This document shows, one piece after another, positions 35,151 to 48,305 of a stretch of 64,000 bases of DNA. A model generated the notes under the pieces. It saw only the letters and a program-made list of their open reading frames with translations, did not search any database and was not told where the DNA came from. Position 1 is the stretch's first letter. Every line of letters starts with the position of its first letter. The position numbers and the translations under genes are program-made. This DNA is from Stercorarius parasiticus (lineage: Eukaryota; Chordata; Aves; Charadriiformes; Stercorariidae), in the NCBI GenBank assembly GCA_013396915.1, contig VWZL01002016.1, forward strand, positions 372,001 to 436,000. The letters are read 5' to 3'.

Positions 35151-38100
35151 TTCACTCATTTGTTCTTCAGTCAAATCTTGTCCTTGCTCTAAAACATAAA
35201 TATCTAACCATTGTTTGAAACGGATCATTAAGTGTAATGACATAGTTAACCTATGCTGCTCTTGAAAGATATACCCCAGAGTGCACTGTTTCATGTTCCA
35301 GTGGCAAAACAGTTGACCACAATAAATTAATGTAACAGAAAATAATAAAATAGTTCAGTCAAACTGAGCCTTGCTGAGTCAATCTGATACTTGGCACATC
35401 ATCAGAGTTTGCACTGACTTACTCTGCTGGTCTATGTGATGGATCAGAGCAGACTTCTGCTGTAAGAATCGAGCCCATCTGAAAATCAAAGATCAATCTT
35501 TCTTAGTCAAGGAGGTCAGGCAATAGCACAAATTCCAGAACCGGTGTGTGGTATATGCAGAATCTGTTTATCTCTGAAAAATATTTCAAAGTCACAGCAT
35601 GACTTGTAGAAGTATTGATATGCATCCCCACCCATCCCTTCAAAAACTCTCACTCAAAACTCAAACCTTCCACCCTGACCTAGATGAAAGATTTTGGCTG
35701 AAATCCTGGCAGTCTTGCAGTCTGCCTAAACCAGGCTTGGGTGGACCCTGAAATGAGATACAGTCTTTCTCTTTTCATTGTAAAGGCAGTGGTTTAAAGA
35801 TAAGCAGTGAAAAAGAAAGAAAATGGAGAGAATTGTATTCAATCTGACTGTTAGGAACTTCAAGAAAGGGTAAGGGCTGGGGAATGAAAAAAGGAAAATT
35901 TTTAGAATAATGAAGAAGCAGTAAACTGAGAAAATTACTTTTTATTTAAACACTAAGCATCCTCTGCAAGGCATTTAAGGGGTTCCATTCCCAGTAGCTT
36001 CAGTGGGAGAAGCTGTACTGTCATCTACTGCCTGCTTCTTTAGGAAAACCTTGAGCCATCATCTGAGACACTTAGCTCATGCTAAATGATCATATGCCAA
36101 GTATTGTGATGACTACTGATCTTGCTGCCTGAGTTGAATTACACAATGAAGAAGAGTGGAAATAAGTATGTGTTTAAAAGTACTTGTGCTCTTAAGGACT
36201 TGGTTGTGCAAGTCCCTGACTCCTTAAGCTATGGCACTGCTTCAGAAAACACTGCTGCCCAATGACACCTGTCCCCTTGACTGCCACCACAGCCATTGAA
36301 CCAGGAGCTTTAGAAGCATCTTCAATACTAGAGCATGACCCAAGGGACACAGAGAAAGCGTGCTCCCAATGAAGTGGCACAGACAAGGCCCTGGAGCTTG
36401 TACCTGTCAGGATTGGCTCACGAAGGACAAGTCAGCAGGCAAAGGTGACCCCAGCATAGGCCTTGCCCTCACCAACAAGACACCATTCCACAGGGACTAA
36501 GCACAGCACAGAGCTGTAGGAGGGACCATCAACAGCTCCCAACACAAGTGATGAAGCAGGGCCAGGGTCCACCCAGGGGCTCTAGTCAGGAGCAAAAGGA
36601 GCTGGAGCCAGGGCTGGAGATAAGCTGTGACATATGATTGAGGGGTCCATCCAGGATACAATCTAACTATAGAGTAGGTCAAAGCTCCATTGGAGTGGCA
36701 GAGATGGAGACAAGCACACGTACAATACAGCTCAGGACAGGACCAGGTGCCCATTTCTAGCGTTATAGAGAGCCCCTGGGCAGAGGATGAGTGGGTGAGC
36801 GTCCCAAGTGAGGCTGACTGGGGCCATTAAGGCCTGTAAGTGCACTTGAGGCACTGACAGTTACCTCATGTGGCCCTAATTTCACTGTATTATGGAAAGA
36901 TGTCACATCTGGGAGCAAGAGCAAGCTGGAAGGACAGCAGCCCAAGCAGGAATTGCAAGCCCTCAGCCTGGTTCTCCTTGTTCATAAGGACTAAGCACAC
37001 GTGCTCAGAAAGGCCGAATCCCATTTGCAAGAAATCATTAAACATTGTACTGAGACCAGCTGATATTAGTGAGGCCTCACAATCCCTGTTGTCGACAGCT
37101 CATTCGCATAATTCATGGCTGCCTCCAATTATCTGTGGGAGATTTGCAAGTCCGACTCTCAGCCTGTGAAGGAGGTTCCACATGGTCAGGCGCTTAATGA
37201 ACAGATTGGATTATAAACACTAGCTAATCTTTCCCACATGTACACCTGAAGAATATCACAAGTGACAGCTGTTTAAATTTCCAAGGAAATTAATGATTCC
37301 TAAAGAGGCAAGGCTTATCAAGGCTTTGACTGGGCCTGATAACGGACAACCACCAAGGGGCAAATTGTTTATAATAGTCTATAAGTGCCTCATTCTATGG
37401 GTTCATCTTGGAAGCTTTTATTGACATGGTCCCTTTTATTAATGTTTGTGCTGGCAAAGACTAGAACAGCCTTGTTCCATCTACTGATGATATTAGGCTA
37501 CTAAGGCCTCTAATGAGCATCTCGTATCTTCAGGTCACAGTCAGTTTAAAATGATTGGTACTGGGGCCAAGATACCATGTGCTCAACTGAACTCTGCGAG
37601 ATGGCCATGTTGTGCCTGCCCCATGCAAAGATCATATCCTTGTAGAGCCCATCTGTGAGACTGCTAAAACATTAACTTGTGTGTGGTGGGTCATTTGCTG
37701 CATTCACTGTCTTGAGATTCAGGGGTGGGAGTGGGGTGGTGGGAAGAAGGCAATCCAGGTTTACCGTAAGACTGTAACCAACCTTTCCTAATAGACCACA
37801 TATGGAAAAAGAAAGCTTCTTCCTCTGTCTTCTTTTGCAGAAAGCCGTGCCTTTAGCTAGGCCTTTAGTTAGGACACAAAACCTCAGTCAGTCACCCTGG
37901 CGTTCCTCATTCCTCACGGAGCACCTGGCAAGACACGTTCACATTTCCAAGAGGACTTTTTAAAGCCTGATTCTATTTCAAAGAAGACATCATGAAAAAA
38001 GAGCATCCACACCAGCCTATGAAAGTGGAAACATGGAAAGATCTTTGTTAAACTGGGGTGTCAGGAAAAAGGAATTAGCGACATAGCAAGTCATTCTCCT

Positions 38101-41100
38101 CAACCTACAAGTAATGCAATTCCTGTGCACAACTGGTTATCTATGGAATTATTTTAAAGTTCAGATTTATCTTCCTGGTTAATGAGGGTTTCACAAAGGA
38201 GCATGGAATTAATTTAAATTCAAGACTACGGACAAAACAAATGGCTCACAAATAGTTTAGAAATGTTTTCTTGCATCAGAATAACTCTGTGATCCATCAC
38301 CGTGTTCACTGCTGAAGTGTCTGGGCACAGCAAGGGACCTGTTCCTCCTGCCACACTGGTGTAAACCAGAATTGATTCAGTTGAAGCAAATGGATGAAGG
38401 TGATGGTTAATGTCAGGCTAAAGCCAATGGAACTGGAAGGAGTCTGACTTGTGTTCTATCTAAACCCGTGCTAGTATTACTGTCTGACCCATTGCACTCA
38501 ATTAAGCCAAGTTTGGATATATGTCATATATTCTGCAAATCAGCTCTTTCCCAGTTTATATTCATATAATTACACTGACTCTGCTTGGTGAAGGTCTGGC
38601 CCAGTATTTGCGACTTTAATTTCGCTGTCATTTATCATAAAAATTAGGTGGGGGCTTCACTTAAAGAATATCGAGGCCTCCAATGACTGGATAAATCATT
38701 TCTGTATGGGATATTTCTTTTGCTTTCTCTGACTAGCACAGCATTTTTCCTGGGAGTAAATATGAAAGCGAAGTAAATCACTGACCTTATGATCAGATTA
38801 ATAAATAAAGCATATTTTAAAATACAACTTTCAGGCCAAAGATGATCTATGTCCTCCCAGTGCACACGCATATACACACACATACATCATTTCCTCAGTT
38901 TTATTTTAGGATCTTACATGATTGGGCTTTTTCTTCAGACGCTGAGTATCTGCCACAGAGAATGTTCTATTATAACCATAACAATGTGATACTATATTAG
39001 GAAAGGAACTCAATTTGGAGGATATTTGGAATCTTTGTTAGTTACAATTCAAGCCTGTTTGCTTTCATGCGGCAAAGAAACCAAGAACAGCTAGCCTAGG
39101 AGATGATGTTGGCAGGTAAAAGGAGTGCCTTGGTCAAATTGACTGCTTACTAACTTTCTGCTGGATTTCGAACAAAATAAAATTCTTGAACAGTGTAGGC
39201 AAGGATACGGCTGTTCACTTTTTGTGTTTGTTTGAAGTTTTATATTTTGTTAAGGGTGTTTCTGCTGCAGTGCATGGGTCCCTCCATGGCTACTATAGCA
39301 CTTTTTAATCAACTTTTAATGCCTCTTTCTTGAAGTAACAAAGCAAGTGTAAAGAATGTGTACAAAATGAATGTATATGTGATGCCAGTTGGTTTAAGGC
39401 AGACGAGGTAAGTGCTGAAGCCATGTAGAACAAATCAGGCCTTTTCCTGAGCTGCACCTTCTTTTTTCCTCCCACGTTTCTTTCTTCTAATGTTCCATGT
39501 TTGTCTTGAATGAAGACCCTGACCCCTACCCTGACCCAGGGAGGCCACAACCCAGAGAGCAGGTTGACCAGAGGGAAAGATACAGCAGAGACCACCTGGC
39601 ACAGCAGGCAAGAGGGGAAGAAGTGGGGAAAGGGAGAATGACTTTCCTTCCCACCGTGGCTCTGCCACTGTTATCAATGGTATACCTGTCCTGTCTTAAT
39701 GCAACTAGTTTTATAATTCACCTACACACCACTCTAGGGATTTCTTTCTGCTTTCAAGGACCACTGTTCAAAAGCATATGCCTGATTCTCAAGGTCAGAT
39801 AGCTCTAGCTGGTGAAAGTCTTTCTATGTCAGAAAGTCCAAAAAAAAAAAGCAGAGACTGTGGATCTTCTCAGTGATCCCACAGAGGCCATAGATCTGGG
39901 AGAAAAAAAAGACTCAACAAAACCCTTTTCTTACAGGACTAAAAATTTTCTCAAATGGCCTGAGAGAGGACTTACAAGACGACGTGCAACAGTGCCATCT
40001 GATGGGCTTCCTCAAAAGGGTAAACAAGGTGATGAAGTAATCTGCAGGCCTAGCAAGCTACCTTCAGTTCTCAGCAAAATGATGTGACCCGTACTGGATT
40101 TGATTAAAAGAAGGTGCTGTCCAATGAATTCTTATTTACATACCCTTTTCCCATGAGCCTATGTCAAACTACTTTTTAAATTTTGATAAAAGTAATAGGG
40201 TTAAAATCATTTCCATGGTGAGATATTTGATTTAGTACTGTAGAACATTTTGATTGAGACACTACAGCAAATGAAACACACAGGTCATGTTAAATGCACT
40301 AATTACTGGGTAACAGGCCTTCAAGTGAAATTTTAAAGCAGGAAGAAATGGCAGAGGATATGAGGGTCCAGAGGTCTCTCAGGAAAAGCTGGTGTGTCAC
40401 AGGGGCAGACTATGTAGCTACCTAGGATGACAGAAAAGGAAAAGAAATATAATGGAATTGATCAGCATTTATGTGTTGATATCTCTTTGGCAGTGTAACA
40501 GCTGCGGGTTTCATCCTCCTTGAGGACTACATTGCCCTAAAACAGTTGCTAGAAATTTGTAGGGCAAAGTTAACATAGTTTTGGGTTTCTTTTAAATCCT
40601 AATTCATTCTTCTGCAAGACCCCAGTCAAGTGACTTTGTTTTGAAGAATGAGGTGTGTTCATTATCCCTTAAAATAAATGCAGAAATGAGGCTTCTGAGT
40701 TTCAGTGATGACTTCTAAGTGCTTGATGTGGCTACTTATCACTAGCCTGCCTTCCCCTAAGCCTCTTCTTCCTATAGTGCATGAAGTTGTTATTATTATG
40801 CCATTAATTTTGAAAAAGATCATTCCAAATGTAGAAGTGACCATTAAACTGATTTACATCTTCATTACTGTATACCAGCATAGGTAAAACAAACGGATTT
40901 CCCCAGGACTGAATTCCTGTGAACATGCAGAAGCGGACAGCAAAATTTATTTCATTTGCTGCAGTGAAATAGCAAGAGCCATCGCTGGCCACAGAAATCA
41001 GTTCATGGCCCTGTAATGTAAACAGCTTTTATCAATGAGCCAGAAGAAAACCTTAAATCATTATTTATACAATCTCTAAATAACACAAACACTGGAAATG

Positions 41101-43499
41101 TATATAAATATTGGAAAGAAAAGACTTTTGAAACAGACCTGGACCATTTGGTAAGTAGGGTTCAGATCAGTGTTCTATTATTCATCATAGGTAAATGAAA
41201 AACATGGGGAAAACATAGTAAGCCTTTTTAGGACTCATTTTATCTTCAACAAGGAGTCTACTAACAATGCTTGGAGATTCTGATAGATAACTCATTGAAT
41301 ATTAACTGGCTTATTTTGCGTTTGTTTTCAATTTCCTTCCTAACTTTAACTTCTACAAACAAAAATCCCCGCTTTTTTTTTCCCCACAAATTGATTAGTC
41401 TCGGAAAGCAAAAGCAATGCTGGACCATTGTCATGCAAAATATTATTTTCCAGAGACTAAAAATAGTATGAAAAATTTTGTTTTAGCTCTTGATTTTCTT
41501 TAGAGTTCTAGCTCCTGTGTAGGGAATGTTTGTGGAGGAAAGCCCTGTTCAGACATCTGTCTCAGAGAGGGGTCAGGTGGATGAGATATGAAAAGCCAGG
41601 GTAGAAAAACGGTTTGTCTTGAACCAGGAAAGGATTGTTTCATTTATGGCTCTTTGGAGGGAAAGAAGGAAACGGGGAATGATGGCAAGGGCAGAGAGAG
41701 TGGGATTGGTGAGATGTAGGCATCTCACACATAAAGAAAACATCATCGCTGCTTTTGGAAAACTGAAATTAAATATGCAAGTGCTATGGCTGAGACATCT
41801 TATTGCACTTGAAATTTCCTGGATCTACCCACATCAGTCCTTGATATTAACAGGAGAACAATCTGTTCTATGCCAAAAGCTGCTAATAACCCTTTTTCAT
41901 AGGAAAGCTCGCTTCGTAGCGGTACCTGCAGATAGTGCTAATAGAGTGTTTACATTCTGTAGTTTACACATTGGCCCTTATTAAATCCAGGAGCTATTTT
42001 TTCAGTATATGCGTAATTGAAAAATGCAGGTAACCAGGCTTTTGTTTTGTGTGTGTATTATGTGTGCAATTTAATTATGCAACTAAAAAGGACTGAATCC
42101 AGATGTCCTCAGCTGACATAGCAGAGAGTGTGTCTAAGAAACACCACCACTTTCTGTGAGCAGAGCCACGTTGCTGTATCAGGACATGGAGGTTTAATGC
42201 ATGGTTTCCTGTTTTTAGCTTCAAGATCTGAGGAAAGGTAGGAAACAAATATGCAGCCCCATATCCGTGCTTTTATCTGGTTTTGTTGTTGATCCCAAAA
42301 TCCTCTGGGAGCCATTCTACAATGAGTGATTGATATTTAAATTGATGTTTACCAGTTAATCTTCTGTCTGGTATCTCCTTTGTCAGTAAGTCTAGGCCTG
42401 GTTATAGGCTACAAGGCAAGATGGAAATGTGAACTCCAGCCAGTAACATTGTCAGAGTGGCTCTAAACCTGCTAAATCAATAAAACCAGAGGCGAAGGCT
42501 CATAAATCTGTGTGTGTGTGTATAGCTGCCATGATACAGCTCCTTCTGGGAGCCTGCATGTGGCCTCCAAATAGAGTTCCTGACAGTTCATCTTTCTGGT
42601 CTAGAGGTACATCTGTGATAAAGCAGATTTAATGGGGAAGACCTCGCAGTGGAATAACATAAGTTGTATGTTTTCCTTCTTGCCTCTCACCAAAAAGCTA
42701 ATATTCAGTTTCTCTCCTGTCCAAGTCAGATTAGCTTCCCATAACAGCACTCACCCATGACAGTCTCCACTATTTTATTTCATGAAAAACTGAAGCCCAT
42801 GAACTAAAACACCTGTTTTTGGAGCTGACTGCAATGGATGCTGAAAGAAGCCCAAGCATTTGCACTTGGAAAGGGACAAAGCTGTGTATATATGTATTCT
42901 AGCTTCCTGCCTGCATGTGATCTAATGCCAAAGAAGAAAGTTCATCTGTGAATTGCAAGAATAATGTGATGTGCAGTGCATATGGAAAGGAACAGTTTCA
43001 TTTATGGTGCATGAAACCCAGTGATATCTGTAACCATGTGGTTTTGTTAGCCAAGAGGAAAACAAGTCTTGTGATTTTTTTTGTTTGTGAAGAATCAATA
43101 TTTTTAGAAGTTTCTCAGTAGAAATATTATAACTTGTACTTTATTAACACTGATTTTTTTAAAAGGCTATCGAGTTAGTCCACTGGTTTAAAAGAAGGCA
43201 TTAGCATATTTTTTTTTTTAAGTCGTGTCCTTTTTTTAGCTTTTCTAATCATAAATGCAAAGTTTCACTGCATACTTAGCATAAGCTCTACAGTTTCACA
43301 GGAGCGTTCAAAACATGGCGAATTCTTACGAAATAGGGAGAGGAGTGAAAAAAAATTAACAAGGTTTCAAATGCATCAGAAGCAAGAAGCATGACAAAGA
43401 GTCTGTGGAATCACCAGATTTAGCTGTAAAAGAAGCTTTCAAGAAAGATAAGACCATTAGAGAAAAGTTAAATTAAATCTTTACTTAGTAAGGGAGATT
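35151..43499. other. Unannotated intergenic sequence
   Basis: No gene recognised. A block at 36190-36800 is nearer 50% GC and has chance open frames without domains. From about 37000 to 38900 the sequence is non-repetitive with many TAAT-type words and is a reasonable place to look for conserved regulatory elements, but conservation cannot be seen from one genome. Near 37848 the phrase CCTTTAGCTAGG is followed by CCTTTAGTTAGG, a small tandem duplication. Confidence 0.4.
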
Positions 43500-44145
43500 T
43501 CCACCACAGCCTTTATTTACAGAGGGCTGAGTCTGCTTCAAAGTGCAGTGTCAGAAGAGATTTTTGAATAAAATTTATAAATGAGAAGTAGGAAATCAGA
43601 AGGACCAGATGGTGTTCACCCAGGCTTTCTGAAGGAACGCACGTACCAACGTGAAAATGTTATGTGTAATCTGTCACTTAAAATCGATTTCATTCCTAGA
43701 GAAACAGAAAGCAACAAATGTGACACCATTTTTAAGCCGTCAGGGAAGATTTGGGTAACTATAGATCAATAAGTATTGCTTCCATACAGGGGAAACTATG
43801 GAAATTATAATAAAATCTAGAATTAGTAGCCCCATTTGATTTAGTAAGGAAGAGTCAAAACTGCTTTTCTGGATGGAAGTTACAGCTCAAATATTAAATA
43901 TTTCTTCAAAGTAATTTGTGAGCATGCAGACAGCTTTCCAGAAGTGTCCGCTCCGTGTTTCAGGCACAAGGGATAGAGGGGAAAACAAAAACTTCATTAA
44001 ACTACTCTATGAATTCATGCTGAGTGCTGCATGCAGGTCTCACCCTTGGATAACAAAGCGTATAGCAGTCTTAAAAAATATATAGAGAAAGAGCATTAGC
44101 ACATCAGCACAGCAAAACTATGAAGAAGAGACAGCTATCTTCTGG
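43500..44145 (+). mobile_element. Old CR1 LINE fragment, reverse-transcriptase region with internal deletion
   Basis: At 43581 the plus strand encodes GPDGVHPGFLKE, the CR1 reverse-transcriptase GPDGIHPRVLKE motif, followed by a CNLS stretch and CDTIFKPSGK in place of VTPIFKKGS. After a frame change it encodes GNYRSISIASIQGKLWKL, matching GNYRPISL-type CR1 sequence. Around 44010-44140 the text resumes further along the ORF (GAGTGCTGCATGCAGGTCTC, ATAACAAAGCGTATAGCAG, ATGAAGAAGAGAC), so several hundred consensus bases are missing between the two parts. Frameshifts and stops make it inactive. The left boundary is uncertain. Confidence 0.85.
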
Positions 44146-44916
44146 CACTGCAACATCACTGACAGTCAAGCAGATTCATTTTATTTGAAAAAGCAATTTG
44201 GCATGACTGATGTCAGGAAAAGAAGAATCTTTAAAGTCTTACAAAAATGTCATTGAACATACATGCAAACCTTAGAGATTAATAAATTGCCATCTGTTTC
44301 AGTCTTTCATTGTGTTTGTACTTAAAACAGAGCCATCGGAATTAAAAGCATCCCCAGCATCTCCTGAGCTGTGAACAAGGGAGGACTTTCCTTAGTGTAG
44401 CAAAAGACTACTCTTAAATGGAGCTTGAAGGCAGTTACTGAATACCTTTTATGGAAAGAAAGGACAACATCTTTTCTCCAAATGGAGAGGAAATAAAAGT
44501 CTGAAGTAAGGCTCTGAAGCTTGTAAGAGTTAAAGCTCCAGTGAGAATGGGTGGTTTAACCAGAACCTTTATTCTACACCACTCTTAGTACGCATTTCTA
44601 ATATTTCCTTTCCCCTCCTTCAGGATTATCTTCTCCAAAATCTGGTTCTTGCAGACACCAGGAACCGCATGTGAGGATTTGGGGAAGATGCTAAGCCAGG
44701 GAACAAGGAATGGGAGTGGGTGTATCCTTGTTAGTGCAAAGGAATTGATCCCATGTGTGAAAGAAAAATACTCATCTGCAGCATAGGCAATATCTGGGCA
44801 AGGCCAAAATTCCAAGGCCTGTTTCCCCAGTATTGAAAGATCACGATACTCAGGGTCATATTTTCTAAGATGCTGAAATCCTGTGATCAATTTTCATGGA
44901 ACTTGAAAGTGTCCAT

Positions 44917-44971
44917 AACTGCCGAGGGAATGGAATTAGCAGTAAATTAAACTGCCGAGGGAATGGAGTTA
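44917..44971. repeat. Tandem duplication, 33-bp period
   Basis: AACTGCCGAGGGAATGGA with ATTA recurs 33 bases later with one change (GTTA). The second copy diverges after 22 bases. Confidence 0.75.
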
Positions 44972-46119
44972 TAGTTACTAAAAGGAATTAGGTTTGCGGC
45001 AGTACCAGGTGTGCTTGCTCTTTCTTTCCTTCTGTCTTTATTTAGATTTATGTACGTGGGTAAGGATATATCTGTATTGTCTAGAGGCTTTTGTTTTTAA
45101 AATGGTATTATAGCAAATATTTATAATACTGTAATGAGCAACTTTAGAACCTCAGCCTGTCCTCCCCTTCTGCCACTTCCTCTGCCCTCTTTTACAAATG
45201 GGTCTTTTAATCCATCCCAATGACTATGACATTACTTTCTAAAACAAACTTGCTTATGGCCGGCATCTCAAAAACATAGATATATCAGTGCCTAAGAAGA
45301 ACCTTGTACACATATAAGCGCACAAGCCCAAATTACGTCACAGGTCGCATTACAAAAGGAAGGTATTTCTTCTTTCCCTGTTCTTGTGTGCCAGAGAACA
45401 CCTCCTTATGTATGTTCCATTCCTCCTGACATCTACAGCAATTATGCGCACAAAAGGCAGGTGTCCCAGTAATATTTCTAAATTTCGCAGAAATTTCACT
45501 TCACAAAAGGAATCATTGCTGAGTGTTTTCTTAGCAAAAGGCAAAGCAAGTAGCCTCTCATATTGATTAAAACCCTCTGACTTTTGGAATCTTCTGCTAA
45601 ATTATATTTGCCATACAGGAAGGGTGTAGGAGGGAGGAAAAGAATTGAAAAACTCCAGTCTTGTGTCAATTATCAAGTGTTTTAAATTTAGAGATTTTCC
45701 CATCAACTAGAAACTAAATCCACTTGTTTGTTGCCAGGGAAAATGGGTGAAGATGCCATTTCTAAAGTGTGTAAAGACTTTGTGGTTCATTTCACAATAA
45801 TATTTGTTGAACTTTCATGGCACGCTTTCAGAGGAAGCAAGACAGGGCTGTGTTAGTCATGATTCGCTAAATAGTACATCCTAATCCTTCCTAGTTTTTG
45901 TTTATTCATGCCTTGCTGTGGGATTTACAGTGTGAGCTCATGGAAAGAAAAAGAAAATCCTAGCAGATAGAGGAATGCAGCCTTCCAGTCCTCTGCTTGG
46001 AGGCAGGTTTGGATATTTCTCTCAGGAGGACATGCTTCACTGCTGACAGAAACCCAAATGTACAGGGAATGGGAAAAAGGAGCAGAAATAGGTGGTCTGC
46101 TTCTCAGGCACAGGCGTGT

Positions 46120-46640
46120 AAGGTTCCGCACCTGAGATGACCTTGAAACCAGAGGTGGAGCCTGACGAGGCAACGCGGGGTGAGCTGCGCCGTTCTCCCA
46201 ACAGCTCATCGCGCCCCTGCCCGCTGCCTCTGACGGCCAAAGCCGTGGTCAGGTAGAGACCATCTAGCTTCAGGTTCCCCAGGGCACCTCTGAGCAATGT
46301 CATGGTCAGGAGGAAGGTGCAAGCTGCGCTAGAAGTGTCCCCACCAGCTCTACCTCCTGCCTCATGAGGTTGTTTCAAAGGTTGCTTTCATTCTCCATCT
46401 CTCCAGGTTGAGCTCACTGATAAAGGAGCTCCTCTTATATTTTCTCACCTGCTCTGAAACCGGATCTGTTCGTTGTGAGAGGCTCTTTTGCCAGAGGAGG
46501 GTGTCTCTTCATTGTGTCATTTTGTTTCCTCTTGACTCTCACTGGCCATAACCTTGGTGGGGCTGGAGGAGGGAGCTGTGGCGCTGCTGTGGGTCGCAGA
46601 CAGCCGTCCCACCGGTGGGGAGCAGGCATGGAGGGGTGGC
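46120..46640. other. Isolated CpG-rich patch in the gene-poor interval
   Basis: Two blocks, roughly 46150-46255 and 46555-46640, contain many CG dinucleotides (for example CAACGCGGGG, GAGCTGCGCCG, TCATCGCGCCC) while flanking DNA is CpG-poor. Overlapping open frames of 80-158 codons occur on the minus strand. One minus-strand frame ends its CpG-rich part in CATCTCAG followed by GTGCGG, which resembles a splice donor. It could be a small CpG island with a non-coding transcript, an exon, or a repeat I do not recognise. No protein family is recognised. Confidence 0.3.
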
Positions 46641-48278
46641 AAACAAGGGAACGAGTGTGTTGAAATCCTGCCTGTGGTTTTCCGGTCCAGGTGATGCTGT
46701 CAGTGACAGATCTGGTCTGAACCTCTGCCACCACTGAGGAGGGTGAGGGTGGAGGGAGAGGAAAACCAAAGCCTGTGGCACGTAATGAAGTCCTTATGTG
46801 CTGAAAAGTCATATTCGATATGCCATAGACAGAGATGCTGACAGCCATGGTCTGTGCCTTGCAGGAAAAGGATTTGGAGAGAAAATACACTGCCCTTGCA
46901 AATGCTGGCACAGAGCCAGCATGGGCCTGTGGAGCATTGGGTCTGTTCGGTGATGACTCTCGTTAGAGAACTAAGGAAGAAATAGTTTGATATTTCATTT
47001 TTTTTTTTACTTTAGTTCAGTTGCTGAGTGTGTGGAACAAGGACAGCAGCATCCAAGAAGGCTGGATTTCTGTTCCTCAGCCTGTCATGGTCTTAGTGGG
47101 TGAATTTATGCAAGTCTGTTCTGTTCTTTGGTTTCTTCGTCTCAAGTCTTTGCAGCTCTTGGGAAGCCAAATATCAATTACCATTATTAACTTGATGCCA
47201 GCTTTAGTGTTGGTCAGTCTATAATTCCTAAAAAAAGTCACAGTTTTTACAAATCTCTCCTTTCCAGTGAAAATGCATTTTTCTACACAAGTTACTGTGA
47301 AAATCAAGTGGTGGGACTCCATAAACAGGACGAATGCATGTTCTGTGGCTGATACATGAGAGAGAAACAACTCCAGCTGCCTCTTCCTGAGCTTCTTTGA
47401 AGCAACTGGGATAACAGGACTCAAAACAATGTATGATTCATTAGTTTAGACCTGACTGTACATTGCAAATTTTATTATGATCCATTAATTTGGGGGCATG
47501 TATTCTTGATTACAGTACAGGATTTTAACATGTTTGAATTGCAGTAAAAACTTCTTTTGGCTTGACTACTCCAGTACATTGTGTATCCAGTTCACAGATC
47601 TTTTACCAGTAGTCGTTGCTAAGGTTATCTCACTTTATTATTTCTCTTCACTTAAAATATTGGCTCAGATTTGCGGGACCCGACTTGTGGGCTCTAGTTG
47701 GCATGATGTGAGGTAGCTATTCTGCCACTGCAAACTGCAGTACAAGTATTTTCACCCAGAACTGGACAAGCAGAAATGATTCCCTGAGACCCCAAAACCA
47801 CATTTAGCATTCATACTGTATAAAGAGTAGTCAGTCATATCCCCAACCGTATTACCACAGGTTGACAATGGCCCACGCTTCCCACACAGTGCTAAGTGGT
47901 AGGGGGGACACCCCACATCTAGCTGCCATAGCTTGTCCTGATCCAGGAAATTTCCTCGGGATTTGCGTGGTGGGTTGGCCATGACACACACGTCCAGCTA
48001 ACACATCCATGGGTAGCTTGCCTGTAGCAGCGAGGATGTATATACAGCTACAGCTGTATCTCTCATGAGAGGAGCTGTGCCGGTTCACAGCTGCAGATCT
48101 GCACCCCTGCTATAGATAGGTATATATATTCCAAATGTAGTTCTTCCCTTTTGCCTTTTTCAATTTCTCAAAATAATGTATTGAAGTAATAGAAGTCAGC
48201 GACAAAATTTTAAAATAGAGATCCCGAAGAACAGTCTCCCCTCTACGGTGGCACTTTCACTGTGCTTTATTTCAAAAA

Positions 48279-48305
48279 TGAGGAATGACTGTCAGTCATT
48301 CCTCA
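48279..48305. repeat. Perfect 12-bp inverted repeat
   Basis: TGAGGAATGACT, loop GTC, AGTCATTCCTCA. Every arm position pairs, leaving a 3-base loop. The arms stop abruptly, and flanking sequence does not continue the pairing as a miRNA precursor would. Confidence 0.8.

Noticed and set aside
43581..43772. 63-codon frame as a host gene
   Set aside because: The translation carries CR1 reverse-transcriptase motifs (GPDGVHP) and is broken downstream. It is part of the LINE fragment.
46475..46663. 62-codon plus-strand frame starting with a signal-peptide-like hydrophobic stretch
   Set aside because: The hydrophobic run is followed by a G-rich low-complexity tail with no family match, and it overlaps a longer antisense frame. 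Treated as chance in a GC-richer patch.
48279..48305. Hairpin as a microRNA precursor
   Set aside because: The stem is only 12 base pairs and flanking bases do not extend it to the 25-35 pairs a precursor needs.
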